Origin: Edolisoma coerulescens
Lineage: Eukaryota > Chordata > Aves > Passeriformes > Campephagidae
NCBI GenBank assembly: GCA_013397115.1
Contig: VWZW01007674.1
Location: 372,001 to 436,000, forward strand
Length of the DNA: 64,000 nucleotides
Direction of reading: 5' to 3'
The position numbers were made by a program, and so were the translations under genes. The notes beneath the pieces were generated by a model. It did no database searches and was not told where the DNA came from. It was given only the letters and a program-made list of their open reading frames with translations. Of the stretch, positions 1 to 12,578 are shown piece by piece (position 1 is the stretch's first letter; each line of letters begins with the position of its first letter).

Positions 1-103
1 GAATGTTTCCAGAGATGGGGCACTCTGAGCAACCTGGGCCAGGGTTTCACTATCTTCATTGTAAAAACTTCTTCCTTCAATCTGGTCTTGAGATTTGAGC
101 CCA
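1..103 (-). mobile_element. Antisense CR1 LINE 3' fragment, worn
   Basis: The sequence follows the antisense CR1 3' region in order: a GATGGGGCA block, AGCAACCTG, CACTATCTTCATTGTAAAAA and CTTCTTCCT, then a TCTGGTCT..GATTTGAGCC block. The last part corresponds to the segment that usually reads as TAAATCTACCC in this repeat. It is diverged and cut by the window edge, so the full extent is unknown. Confidence 0.65.
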
Positions 104-3100
104 GTTCATGCTCTCAGCTGCCCCAGGTGTAGTTCAGTTTGTTCTGGACTGTGACAGAGATATGAGTCCTTGCAGGAGTCATCAGTGGTCAGTCATCAGT
201 TTGCATTCTGGTTGTATCAGGAAGCTCAAGGTGTTGACAGAACTTGGCAGGATCCTGTTGAATTCAAAACCAAACTCCAAGTTTACACAAGGGTCTCTTG
301 GGAGTGAAATGTCATTTTTTACCAAGAAGGGAAAATGAGGTGTGACTTCTCCTGACTTTGTGTTTTCAAGCATGCACAGGATGTGAAAGGCCTGGTGTCT
401 ATTCAGTGGGCGTACAGAACTCCATTTGTAGGTCTGCAGAAAAATCACAGCATGGAAGGAAAATGTGAAAGTAATCATTCATTGTGTGTCTGTATCATCT
501 TTCATGTAAGAACTTGAAGAAACATTATTCCTATTTTCTTCAAGTTTTGCCCAGTCACCCCAGTTACATGCATGCCTGTAAAGGATGTTGACTAAGGATG
601 GAGAATCAGGGTAACAGCAAAGCAGCTCTGGCTGGCAGTGCAGGCAGCAAGCAAGGGGGCATGGAGCAGACCAAGGTGCTCTGCCTCTAAGAGGGGATCA
701 AGTCCAACTGAGCCAGTGCTGCTCAGAGACCTTGAGCCTGCGCTATGGGGAATTGAAAGTACTGCTGCGCTGCATCAGTATTTATACATGAAAGGTGTGC
801 CCAGGGCTCCTGGAGGCTTTTAACAGCCTGCACCTTCCTGTGGAGGTTAGGGACTGAACAAGGACTTGACCTTTATTCCCTTCTCCTTCTTAGGCTCTGA
901 TTCTGTGGCACTGGAGGAGAAAATCCTTCCTTACACTCCACTCTGGTTGTCTTCCTTGTATTTGGGTTATGGTGACTGTAGAAAGCACACAGAGTCTCAC
1001 TGTTGTGTATTTGTTATATTTAGAAAAAGTGCAAGCTCCTGCACTTGTGGATTTCACAAAACAACCTACAACCAAACACAATCTAAAATCAAGAGCCCCA
1101 CAAATACAGCCAGAAGAGTAGTTAGGTGTCTGGAACAAAAATAGGAAAGTGATGGTGGAGGCTTAAGCTGGTGTGCCTGATGCTGTGCAAAGCAGGAAAC
1201 AAAAGACTTGAAGCAGAGGTTTACATAGGAGCAGATACTTTGTGTTAGTATTTTACTGTTTTGGTTTGTTGGGAGTTTTTTTCAAAATGCACATATGCAC
1301 CACACATCAGAAAGTATTTCTTTTATCTTTTGCCTTCCATTTTAATTATTGGTTTAGCAGTCATATTATATGAAAAACATCTACCATCCAGCCTTTGTCT
1401 TGCTGTTCCCATTCTGTCTGTGAAGGCATCAGGGATCAAACTACTGTCTAAGCTAATGTCCTTCTGTCACACATGAGCAGGAAAAAGTCATAAGTGACCT
1501 CTCTCCTTGCAGACACAGTGACAGAAGGCAACAGATCTCTCCAAATGAAAGATCATGGGAATGGGGTAACAAGAACAGTCAGCATATTCCCAGAGGACAA
1601 TAGTCTGCCTGTTATTCAGGGTGCTGATCCTGCCAAGCTGTCTAAAACTACATGCATGAGTATTAACAGTGCCTCAGTGCCAGACATTTCCTACCTCCAA
1701 AAAATACCTTTAGATGGATGACATGGGAAAGTCTCTAGCTTGCTCAAAAATTGATTTGAGCACTCAGACTCTGGGACTCTTGTATCAGTAGTATGCACTG
1801 TGCTTCTTGAAAGCAAGATACAACTGCATGTCAGATCCAGAGCAAGAGAATTTTCTCTTCATGAGAAGGTCAGGAAGCTGCTGATACTATTTCTTTTCTC
1901 CCAAACAGGGAGCGAAAGTGCTTGCAAGTGCATCCTTTCATCTAATCAAGAAGCCAGAACTCCAGGAGTCCACTTCTCATGGACTTCAGGGGTGCGGTCC
2001 CTTCCTGCTAAACCCATGCGCTGCAGGAACACTGTGGTCTTTAATTTTTTTAAGGGGTTGCTACTACCTCTTTAGGTGTTCACACTTCTAATTAAAAATT
2101 TAAGGAAAAAATCCCTGGGGAGATCTATCAGCAATGCATTTCACATCTCTGCGCAGCCCACAGCAGGTATGAATGTGGGCTGTCAGGATGGGGTTTGTTG
2201 GCAAACAGTTAAAAGATTTCAATATACATTTGGACTCTGAGATCTTGAGCTCAACCACTTAACGGCAGCCCAAGATGACATAGCAGAAGATATCTTACAG
2301 TCAAAGTGTTGATGAGGCATGGAAAATTGTTTATCTATCCAGTACATGTTCTCTAGGTAGGCATCCAACCAGGTCTGGTGTTCCCTATCTCAGCATAGCC
2401 ACCTTACTCAGAAGCTGTGTTCTCCTTGTTTCTGTAAAGCTGTATCCCACTCTATCACCATCTCCTATGGAACACAGAATGTCCCACTGAAATAGAATTT
2501 TCTTCTGCTGTGTGAGGGGTTCTGCATGTTCCTCTCCATGGTACAGTTCAGCTTTTTGGCAGGATTTTTCACAGGGAAAACAAAGAGGAAGCTGCTGACA
2601 GCCTGCAGGTGTCAGAGTGTTAACCAAAAGTAGTTACACCTCATAGCTGTACCACAGCCTGCACAGGAGGGAAAATCCTCATCTTCATTGCTGCAACTCC
2701 TACATATTGTATTGTTTGGAAAAGAAATGCCAGTCTCCCAAATGCTACAGGAGGTTGTCCCCTCCTCCCAGGCAAAATCTTTTCACTTGGGCTTTTTGCC
2801 AGTAGCCAGGATTTGGCCCATATTGAGGGAATCAGCCTCTTAGCCATGATCATTGTTCTCAAAACCTAAAGCTGCTCATATGGCGTTAGACTCCCAGCAG
2901 CCCATTCTTGTCTCCCAGGATAGCCCTTGCTATATTTAGGACTAAATCCTCCTGCAGTACCAGGCTGACCCCTTAACTGCACAGCAGTCAACAACCCTTT
3001 GCCTCTAGTCCTCTGCACTGCATCTGCCATGGACCCTCGACAGCTCTGCCCTCACATTTATGTTTGATGATATGAAGCAAACCAGTTGTCTCATCAATTT

Positions 3101-4954
3101 ACAGAGGAGCCATCGCTAAATTTATGTGTTACTTTTATCAATGTGCTTTTCCATGAAAGATTTACGTTGTGTTTCCAACTACGTATCTACAGGGCTAAAC
3201 AAAGGATTTCTGCGTATTAGTCAAAATGAGCTCTCATTGCTTACAGTTATCCCTCTTGCTAAGACTCTTTCTTACGCTCCTGTGCCTTCAACCCAGTATA
3301 ATTTCATTTGTGGGCTGAAAAAAAATTTTACGCTTTTTAGTTTAGCAGGGAGGTTAGCGTATATTACAGGATAATTATTCATCTTTTTTTTTCCCTCAGT
3401 AAAAGCAACTTGGTTGAGTGTGAAGAAAATGCACCAGCTAAAACTCGGTGTAAATTATTATGTCCCTTGAATACTTGAGAGTGGCAAAAAAGATACTGCT
3501 TAGAGCAATTCACTCTTAGGCCAAGACCCTTATGTGCCATTTACCAACCTGAAGCATTTCTTTTCCAAGTATAAATCCAGGAAAGCCTCGCAGTTCTACA
3601 GCAGCCAGAGCGCTCAGTATCCCGTGGCCCTGCTAGATGGCAGCACTGCCGGGTACCAGAGAGGCTCCGGGAAGGGGCTCACCCTGGTTAACGCAGGCAG
3701 GCAGCTCAAACAGGCACTTACAGCATTTTTGAGAAGAGTGAAATCCTAAACGCAGAGAGCAGAATAAGCAGATCCAGAAGTGCTCTTAGTGGGGATTTGG
3801 AAACATTAATGGGAATTAGAAAGCAAGGAAACATGGAGGTCTTATTCCCACCCCCACTGGTGTTTTCCCACCAAGTTCAATCAGGGCAAATGTGAAGGTC
3901 TCTTCTGCAGCTTCTTCACTGTTTGCCTCATCTCAACTGTGCCTGCTACCAACTACTTCAGCTTCCAGAGCTGATGCAGCAATTTTTACTGCTTTTTCTA
4001 AAGTGCATTTTGGCACCATCATTTTGATCATAACTGCTCCGAAAAAGTGTTGCATTCAGTTTTGGTACAAGTAACTGCTAAAAAGGAGTAGGTCTCCTTT
4101 TCTTTCTTTGGCTTTTTGGAAGATCCTGGTGGTGGAGTGGTAGGGGTTCCTGCTCATCAAACAGGATTCTTGAGGATGAGCTGGGAAGAGTACAACAGAG
4201 TTAACAGGACACATCTCCAACAACCCGTGGATAGCAGGTTTTGCTGACTGCAGTACGTGTGTGTGCTGGCACAGAGGTTAACCTCAGCTCCTCTGCCACA
4301 AACGTCTGTGCAGAGTAGAGGTGCCGACAGACAGGCACTAGGCTGCTGCCAAGTCTAATTACAAGGTGCAGCAGTCACACACCATGTGCTCAGAGAAGCA
4401 TCTGCTTTCTCCTTCCCACGTCCTCTTTGTGCTATAGAGACAGCTCTTCCAAAAACAAACTCCAGGCAGGTTCTCAGCTGGCATCTCTTGCCATCCTTCC
4501 AGCAAAGGCCACAAGACCTTCACTCAGGCAGCACTCTCATGTGTGAATCTGCAGTAAATTCCTCCCCAGTGCCAAGCATACAAGTAGAACAAATATTAGC
4601 ATTCATTGCAGTATGCTGTTATTTATTTAGTTGTTTAATCTACTGCTTTACATTGCTTGTGGCCTTTTCTTCTAATGGATTTGTCTGACATGCTGCAAAT
4701 CTCCCTTGCAGCTGGCCAGAGGGTCGGCTGCATGCTTGCAATACAAAAGGGGTCTCCAAATCAGCTCTCACTAGTTAATACCAGGTGTTGGTGACAGGGT
4801 GAAGGAACCCTCCAAAACAGTCCAGAAGATGTTAGTGGGATAGCTACAGCAAGGAGGTTTCTGACCAGTTTATAAAGGGCAAAGTGGGCCCTTGCAGCTC
4901 AAGTGCATCTCCACAGCTACGTAGCCTTAGTTTAAACCCCCCAAAATGAGCTAA
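104..4954. other. RGS6 upstream intron, no gene found
   Basis: No exon with RGS, GGL or DEP coding content and no recognisable repeat family was found on either strand. Open frames are short (under 100 aa) and overlap each other on both strands without similarity to known families. Assignment to an RGS6 intron is inferred from the downstream exon at 11658, which is missing its 5' neighbours. Confidence 0.6.
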
Positions 4955-6280
4955 AAATCATGGAATAGAATCATTACGGTTGGAAAATACTTCCAAGATC
5001 ATCAAGTACAATCTTTGACCAAACACCACCATGTCAATAAATCATAGCACTAAGTGCTACCTCCATACATTTCTGGAACGCTTCCAAGGCAGGTGACTCC
5101 ACTGTCTCCCTGGGCAGCCCATTCCATTGCTTAACCACCCTTTCAGTGAAAAAATTATTCGTGATGTCCAACCTGCTGGTTGTCCAGTCCTCTGCTGGTG
5201 CAGCTTGAGGCTGTTTCTCCTCGTCCTGTCACTGGCTGCCTGGGAGAGGAGGCTGACCCTCACCTGGCTACAATCTTCTTTCAGGCAGTTGTAGAGAGTG
5301 ATATGGTCTCCCCTGAGCCTCCTTTTCTCCAGGCTGAACAACCCCAACTCCCTTGGCTGCTCCTCATATGAGCGACTTTCTAGACTGTTCACCAGTTTCA
5401 TTGCCCTTCTCTGGACATGCTCCAGCACCTCAATTTCTTTCTTGTAGAGAGGGGCTCAAAACTGGACACAAGACTTGAGATGTGGCCTCAGGAGTGCTGA
5501 GTACAGGGGGACAATCTACCCAGGTCCTGCTGGCCATGCTGTTGTTGATACAGGCCAGGATGCCATTGGCCTTCTTGGCCGCCTGGGCACACGTTGGCTC
5601 ATGTTCAGCTGCTGTTGACCAGCTCTCTCAGGTCCCTTTCTGCTGGGCAGCTTTCCAGTCACTCATCCTCCAGCCTGTAGCACTGCATGGGGTTGTTGTG
5701 ACCCAAGTGCAGGATCTGGCACTTCACCTTGCTGAACCTCATACTGTTGGCCTTGACCCATTGATCCAGCCTGTCCAGATTCCTCTGCAGATCCTTCCTG
5801 CCCTCCAGCAGATCAACACTCCCACCCAACTTAGTGTCATCTGTGAACTGGCTGATGGTGCACTCAATCCCCACATCCACGTCATCAATAAAGACATTGA
5901 TCAGGGCTAGCCCCAATACTGAGCCCTGGGGTCACCGCTGGTGACTGACTGCCAGGATGTAACTCCATTCACTACCACTCTCTCGGCCCAGCCATTCAGA
6001 CAGCGAAGAGTGCACCTCTCCAAACCGTGGGCTGCCAGCTTCTCCAGGAGAAGGCCATGGGAGACAGTATTGAAGGCTTTGCTGAAGTCCAGGTAGACTA
6101 AATCCACAGCCTTTCTCTCATCCACCAGGCAGGTCACCTGGTCATAAAAGGAGATCTGGTTGGTCAGGCAGGACATGCCTTTCCTATACCTATGCTGGCT
6201 GGGCTGGAACACTTGGTTGTTCTGTACATGCTGTGTCATGGTAGTCAAGACAATCTGTTCCATAAATGTGCTAAATGGGA
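4955..6280 (-). mobile_element. 5'-truncated CR1 LINE, antisense to RGS6
   Basis: The left edge (AATCATGGAATAGAATCATTACGGTTGG) is the reverse complement of the CR1 3' end with its ATTCTATGA-type terminal repeats. To the right, minus-strand translation gives the CR1 reverse transcriptase in order from about 6270 down: MEQIV, QPSQH..RKG.SCLTN, VDLVYLDFSKAF, VTSG, FTDDTKLGG, RFSKVKCQILHLGHNNPMQ, then the C-terminal SYEEQ.RELGLFSLEKRRLRGD and the 3' UTR. The endonuclease and the first part of the RT are missing, the usual 5' truncation. No target-site duplication was identified, as is typical for CR1. Confidence 0.93.
5057..6280 (-). pseudogene. CR1 reverse transcriptase remnant (frameshifted)
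   Basis: This is the remains of the CR1 ORF2 reverse transcriptase inside the element. Motif A (YLDFSKAF) and the FADD-type motif C, here FTDD (about 5824-5846), keep their catalytic aspartates. The reading frame breaks near 5924-5936, where one base is missing in the stretch following VTSG. The frame switches again before the C-terminal part (5057-5428). The copy cannot encode an intact enzyme. Confidence 0.88.
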
Positions 6281-9200
6281 AACCTGTGCTTGGAGGGAGC
6301 AAAGAATTTGCCATTTCCCGTTATTCGCCATCATCATCTAAAGTTTGCAGCTGTGTTTAGGCACAAACAGGGAAAAATTTCTATCAGCAAGTTCAAATTT
6401 AGGGCTTTCTGGAATCTAGCTGGTGTTCAGAGTTATGAGAACATTGTGCTTGGCCTTCACAACTCCAAAAAAATCCCAAGCCTGTCACAAAATATCAGGA
6501 TGGGTAAAATACTGGTGGAATTAGGAATAGATGTTTAACCACCAATTCTCCTCTTGTCTTATATACACAAATCAGCAGAAAGAACCAAGGTTTTCTGCTA
6601 AAAAGAAACGTTCTTAACAGAGAACGTAATTCCTGGGATCTACCACGTGCCTTGGGCGAGTCAGATGTTATTAGTTTTTTATCATTCAGGTTTTTTCCCA
6701 CATTTTTCTTGAGTGTTCCCAAGGTCCTGTTTATCTGGCAGCCGTGCCCTCCTCAGGGTCACTGTGCTTTGACTGCGAGGGGGAAGAGAGACCTGAGATC
6801 ACATTGCAGCACATTGATTTGAAGCAGGTGCAGCTTTGAGATGGTTTCTGCTATCTCAGCCACCTCCCACATTCCCGTCTGGATTGCAAACTTTATTTTT
6901 TCCTCCCCCTTTCCCCTCTTGTCAGGAATAATTTACAAAGCCTGTCCTTCATCTCTTTCCAAAGGTAAAGCTCGTGGAAGGAAAATAGCCGAGACATGCT
7001 GAACCTTATCAGGGTTTATTTCCCTACACTTAAGCTGTCAGCTCTCAGGGGTGGGGTCTGCTGTTGGTTTCACATAATTGTAAAAGAGAACGTTTTTGTG
7101 ATTTAGCTCCTTGGTTCCTTTTTTTCTAGAAAGGACAACATTTCCCCCTTTTAAATGTACTGTTTGTTCTTCTTTACATCATGTAATGGTTGTGGAATGG
7201 TTATGCTGTCTGAAGTGTAACTCTCATGACAGGAAACTAGGTACAGAGAGTGTGCTCAGTGAAGCTGGACAGCCCCCAGGACCACTGCATATTTTTCCCC
7301 ACTACGGAGGAGATGTGATTCAGGTGCATAAAATACAAAAGAGGGTCTGCCTTTTTCTCACAACGAGATGCAAGCAGATCCCATTGCCTCTGTTGCCTTC
7401 ATTCAAGAACTGGGAAACAACAGTTATGAGGATGTTTGATTGCAAATCCACACTGCCAGGAGTCTTGTAAGGGAATTGTTTGCTTCCTGGAGATGAAATC
7501 CACTGCACTTACAAAAGCAGGCTGTTGTGTCGCCCTCCATGTTAGACTGACATTTCCCAATGTGCATCCATCGTCACAGAGGAGCATCAGTACAGCCAGC
7601 ACTCATCAACAGCATGCTGTGTGAGTGACTGAGTGACTGGTCAGCTCAAAAAGCCAGCTTGCCAGGGCTCCCTCACACATATCAAGTCAGTCCCTGTCTC
7701 CACTTGCAGCTGCTACTGCAGTGGCCTGAGATGGCAACTTGGTGCTCAGAAAGAGCTGGCAAGGCTGCAGGGGAGGCCGGTGGGACACGTGATACCTGTC
7801 AACTTCTGGCCAAATCTTGAACGACTTTTTTTTTTTCCTGCCTTTTATCTGGTTTTACAAGCTACCTTGTTTAATGGTTTAATAGATCACTTGGGCAGTT
7901 TTGTTAGATGGTTGTTTTCAATCCTTGGGTTTGCAATGTAACTCCCCAAAGGATTGTTGTCTTAGGGCTGGAGCAGGGAGCTGCGAGACTGAGCCATACT
8001 TGGGAAGTGGCACACAGGAATGGCTGGGAGAGGCTACACCGCCTAGATGAAATGGTCTCCTGCTCTTGTGCAGACAGGGCACAGGAACTTCCCCTGGCAC
8101 TTGTAAAGAAGTGTTGCAGTGATAATTCTGGACAGACTGCTAACAGTGCAAGAGACTGGAATGCCCAGAGCTGCAGCTGCATTGTTAAAAATTACACAGG
8201 TGGTGCATTTACTTTTTGTATTTAGGGAACCAGCAGTAGTGAGCTCATTACTCTGTAATAAACAACAAAATGGAGAATTATCTCAGTATAAGGATGGAAA
8301 GGCTCAAATTTCTTACCAGCACTTGACCGGGTATGTCAGGGAGATTGTGCATGTTTATAAAGTGCATTGCACTGGGAGGTTTCAGTCTTTAATGTGGGTG
8401 TCCTTTTTTTCCACCATGTGATAAAAAGGTGGAAAAAACCAGCTGCTCAGTAAAATAAGAAGTGAGAGACCAGTGGGTTGCAGTGACCCAAAGTGAGCTA
8501 AAGATCCTGACAGAGAAGGACAAGACAATTTGCACAAGTTGCACAGAGCAACTAAGTCCAAGTCCACACCTCTGCCTGTTACTCAGGCTTCCACAGAAGA
8601 ATATGGTCAGTTGTTAGACCTCCAGTAGCTTTCAATGTATTTAGGAAATGAGGAGCTGCTAAATGCTAGCTGTAGGTTCTCCCTAGAAAGTTGCAGATTC
8701 TAGAAAGCATAACAGAAAGTAGCTTGGTGGCAAAGAACAGAGTAGGCTAAAGATCAAAACAAATGTCCCGGCCACTGGCGTTTCCCGTCCTGCAGCTAGA
8801 TTTGTTGTGTAAGTGGGCCGGACACACACTGCAGCCACAATTTTAGCAGAAATCTTCATGGCGCAGTCTCAGTGGGGATTTTGACTCTAGCAATGCAAGA
8901 TGTACTGTCCTGTTGCAAATTGGAAGGCAGTCTTTGCTGATCTGAGCAACTGGCTCAGACTTCCAGTAGGTGCTTCAGAAATGCAGTGTTGTAAAACAAA
9001 TTACTAGTGTATCATTCATGCCTTCAGTCCAGAGCTTCTTCAAAGCAAGCCCTTTGAATTCTTACAACTAAAAAGTAAAGTTTGCTTCTGAAGCTATGCA
9101 TGTCCTTCCTTTTCCTATGCCCAACCTTCTTTCTTCATTAGCATTCAAAGCCTAGGAATAGTTATTCCCTGTTTGATTATACCTTTGGTGAACAGCTGAA

Positions 9201-11657
9201 AGGTAGTAGTGTTGCTGTTTAGTGATTCCAAGATGTGAAAAGCAAAGAAAATGCTTCATACCAATTAGCTAACTGCAGTGGCAGCAGGGCTGTGGCTGTG
9301 CAGTAGTCCTATTTCAGGGAAGGGCTTCAGTTAAGAAGTCAGCTTGTGGTTTATTTCATCTCAGGATCGAAGCAATTTTTTCTCCTTCTGACCACCAGGT
9401 ATTGAGTTTATACTGTTTTAAGGTCAAATACATGAAGTCGTCTTGACATGAGCAAGAACGATAGTTGTCGCCGGCGTGCAGGTGGGTCGTATGGCCAGTC
9501 TCATGTGTTCTCCTTTGCCTCATTGTGTGGCAATGAAAACTGGATGTTATTTTCCAAAAATGTTATCATTGTGTTTCAGACCAGACCCAGTTGTCTGACC
9601 ACAGGTAAAGAAACCATTTGGAGCCCAAAGACAGTAAAGAAATTAATGACATCTAGCAAAATGTTAATATAAATATCCCTATCAAGCACCACGTTGCCTC
9701 AGCCACAGCACCTTCCTGCCCACCTCAGCACCTCTCCCACTAGCAGCCTGCATGTACTGGCTGCTGCAAAGAGGACCACTAAGAGGATGAAGGCTCTGGA
9801 GACCCCTCAGGCCCTTGATGGGCTGTTGATGGGCTACAAGGTGCCCACTTACTTATCAGTCTCCTCATGGTCCTGGAAAAACACCATTTAGGTGGGTTTG
9901 TTTCCCAGGTAGTCACGAAGAGCTCATTAGGAGGATATGGAGTCTTCTTGGAAACCTTTAGAGGTAGCAGTACAGGTGAACTGGTTGAGGTGTGGTTGGG
10001 TTTAAATCAACTGAGTCCTGAGTTTATGGTAGTTGAAGGGAACTGATGTTGAAAATCCTTATTCACACGAGAGAATAGAAACCTTTTGATGATCATATCC
10101 ATGATGTGCATTATTTTCCCTCTTCTTGTCTTAGGGTGTACTTGGCTCATTCTGTCCTGCATAAATAGAACAAATGTCCCACAGCTGGATGTCAAATCTC
10201 ATGGCAATGCTGTACATGAGAAGTATGAAACTGTGCCCTCCCACATGTTTTTTCTGAAGCAAGAAGGGTGACATTTGCTAAATGGCTTTATATGAATGGT
10301 TTTATTGCAAAATCTTGTGCTGTCCTTTGGATAGACAGTGCTGCACAAATGAGGATGTGTCAAGACTAAAAGCAAGTATGGAAATTAACCAGTAAAAACT
10401 GTTCCATGTCAGGATGTAGCTCAAAGGATACATTTATGCTGTGTTGAAGGAAAACCAGTGGCCCTCACAGGACTACACCAAATAGTGTAAGAAAGCTGAA
10501 TTAAGCACTTCTGCTGTGTATAAACAGGTCATTGCTAATTACCCATGATGGTGAAGATAAGGGAATTCTGCTTGGCTTGTTAACACACTGAAATAAGCTA
10601 TGCAACTTCTGTCTGGTTTGGCTCTTCTAAAGTTTCATGTACAATGGCTTTAGGGCAGGAGAGAATATTTCACGTTGTATAATTCACTGTAGATAAAACT
10701 GCTCATTAACTCTATAAAAGTGCTTCCTTGGGCATAGTCTGAGAGAAAGGTCTAAGGTGCCTGTTTTCCTCTTGAGCTCCTGTAGTGTGTTCTCAGTCAT
10801 TATTTGGTCAAAGTATTTTGATTTGATTTTCTTGGTGTTTGGGATAATATCTTTTGTAAATCCAGGGATAACGAGGAGAAAAGCTGACCGTGTTAAGGGA
10901 TTCTCAGCAGGAAAGTAAAGCTTAGCAAGGAAATTAGAAACTGGTATGTATTAAGTTCTGCTGCAATGAAACACCACTTTGTAAGTTTGAAAATACACAT
11001 AGTAAGTACTCTCAGAGTAAACTGGTAACAGTAGTTTGACTTAAGAAAGACCCTAAGAGAGAGATTCATTCAGTGTAACTTTATACATATGATGTAGCCA
11101 TCCACATCTGAGCTAGTCATATAACTTCCTGAATAGTCACCACAGATACGGGCTTTTTCAGGACATTAACATGTTGGCTTGCTTGAGTGCATGTCTGAAG
11201 TGGAGATAAAATGTGTCCAAATATCAGTTCCCCTCCATGAACAGGAGGGGAGTGCTGGGTGATTGTTCAAGTATCTATAAGTGGTAAAATGAAACCTAAT
11301 CTATGAGACAATTTCTCGTGTTTATTTCTTCATTCCAGGGTAGGCACTTTCTTATAATCTGGGGACTTCAGAGAGTTGCAATCTTTGTAGAACAATCCTG
11401 ATGAGCGAATAATGTGTGCCAGCCTTTGGGATGAGGGCCACCTCTTTGTTTCGTGTTCATAAAGCCCCAGGCACAGCAGGGCCCTGCCCCAGGATGGACC
11501 TCGTGTACACTACCACAACACAGATAATCAATAATAGCAGACTTAATTAGAACTCTGATCCGTCTCTCTTCCTTCCAATTCTCTGTTTTAAGTCCCTGTG
11601 ATGTCTAAATGAGGTTTGATAACAATTCTCTGTCTCTCATTTCCCCCCATCCCACAG
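6281..11657. other. RGS6 intron, no gene found
   Basis: No coding exon was recognised. The stretch contains short homopolymer runs, a perfect 11-bp inverted repeat (8405-8438) and scattered short open frames on both strands without family features. It ends in the pyrimidine tract and CAG acceptor of the exon at 11658. Confidence 0.6.
8405..8438. repeat. Perfect 11-bp inverted repeat
   Basis: The arms TTTTTTCCACC (8405-8415) and GGTGGAAAAAA (8428-8438) are exact reverse complements around a 12-nt loop. The homopolymer part makes chance occurrence fairly likely. Confidence 0.6.
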
Positions 11658-11747
11658 GAGCACATTTACAAGCTGATGAAGAGTGACAGCTACGCGCGCT
11701 TTCTGCGTTCGAATGCTTACCAGGACTTGCTGCTGGCAAAGAAGAAG
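11658..11747 (+). CDS. RGS6: RGS6 exon encoding the end of the RGS domain
   Basis: This 90-bp, phase 0-0 exon encodes 30 residues that begin [20 protein letters not shown] and end [10 protein letters not shown]. This is the characteristic last two helices of an RGS domain in the R7 family (RGS6/7/9/11). R7 proteins bind Gbeta5 through a GGL domain and speed GTP hydrolysis on Galpha i/o at the plasma membrane. The acceptor follows a long pyrimidine tract (11630-11657) ending in CAG. The donor AAG|GTATCT is weaker than consensus. The DSY.RFLRS..Y motif is the family signature. The next exon and the C-terminal tail match RGS6 rather than RGS7. The preceding RGS-domain exons lie outside the window. 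Reading through the donor would add 14 residues before a stop, so an intron-retention C-terminus is possible but unsupported. Confidence 0.93.
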
Positions 11748-12529
11748 GTATCTGTTGGAAAGGACATGCTTGCATCTCTTAGCACCCCTTGATTCTCGCC
11801 TGCTGCTTGCTGCTAGTGTGAAAGTGAAAATATTATTTCCTTTTTTTTTTCCTTTAAGAAGGGAATGAGCACTTTTGTCTTCTTCACTGGGGGCATGGCA
11901 TCCATGTGCACAGCCTCAGCATGAGTTTTGGGGAAAACATGGTGACCCAAGGTAAAAGTAATATGGAAAGCTGTTTGTCTTGCAGTTGTCTCTCAAACCC
12001 AGTGCAGACAATACAAATTGTATTGCCTCTTTCTCATGGAAAGATGGTGTGTGATATGAGAAGCAGAACCCATCAATCTATTCATTACTGGTGCAAAATT
12101 CACCTGTTAAGGTTTTCACCTCCCTAGTCTCACCATGTGATATTCCCTTTGGATGCCTTACCTATAGATCCCCCTGCAGCAATTCCCATACTCCTTTCCC
12201 TTGCTTTTGCCTCCCCAGAGATGTTTCCTTTTCCTCAGAGATAGGAAATAATTGCAATGCATGCAGCAATCCAGAATTCCAGCCACACTGTCTCACAGGA
12301 AATCTGGGTTTGAGCTCTTCTTAGCATTCTTGGTATCTGCATGAGCTCTGCCAGCACCATGATTCTGTCAGGAGGCTCCAGATCAGGGTAGCAAAGGAGT
12401 GGTTACATAGAGTTACAGCTCCTGTCCCCGAGTCCCTTCTTTCTAAGGGGTCTAGGGGATAAGCTACTGATTTCTGCATTTGTGGCTGTGCTCAAATGCT
12501 TCCTGCAACTCCTGGCTAATTCCCATAGC

Positions 12530-12578
12530 TCTATGTGTGTGTCTGCATGCATGTGCATGCCATGTACATGTGTATATG
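12530..12578. repeat. Alternating purine-pyrimidine (TG/CA) tract
   Basis: About 50 bp of mostly alternating TG, CA and TA steps, containing TATGTGTGTGTCTGCATGCA and CATGTACATGTGTATATG. This is a low-complexity microsatellite remnant. Confidence 0.6.

Noticed and set aside
5482..5910. 142-codon plus-strand open frame
   Set aside because: It is the antisense shadow of the CR1 reverse transcriptase on the minus strand.
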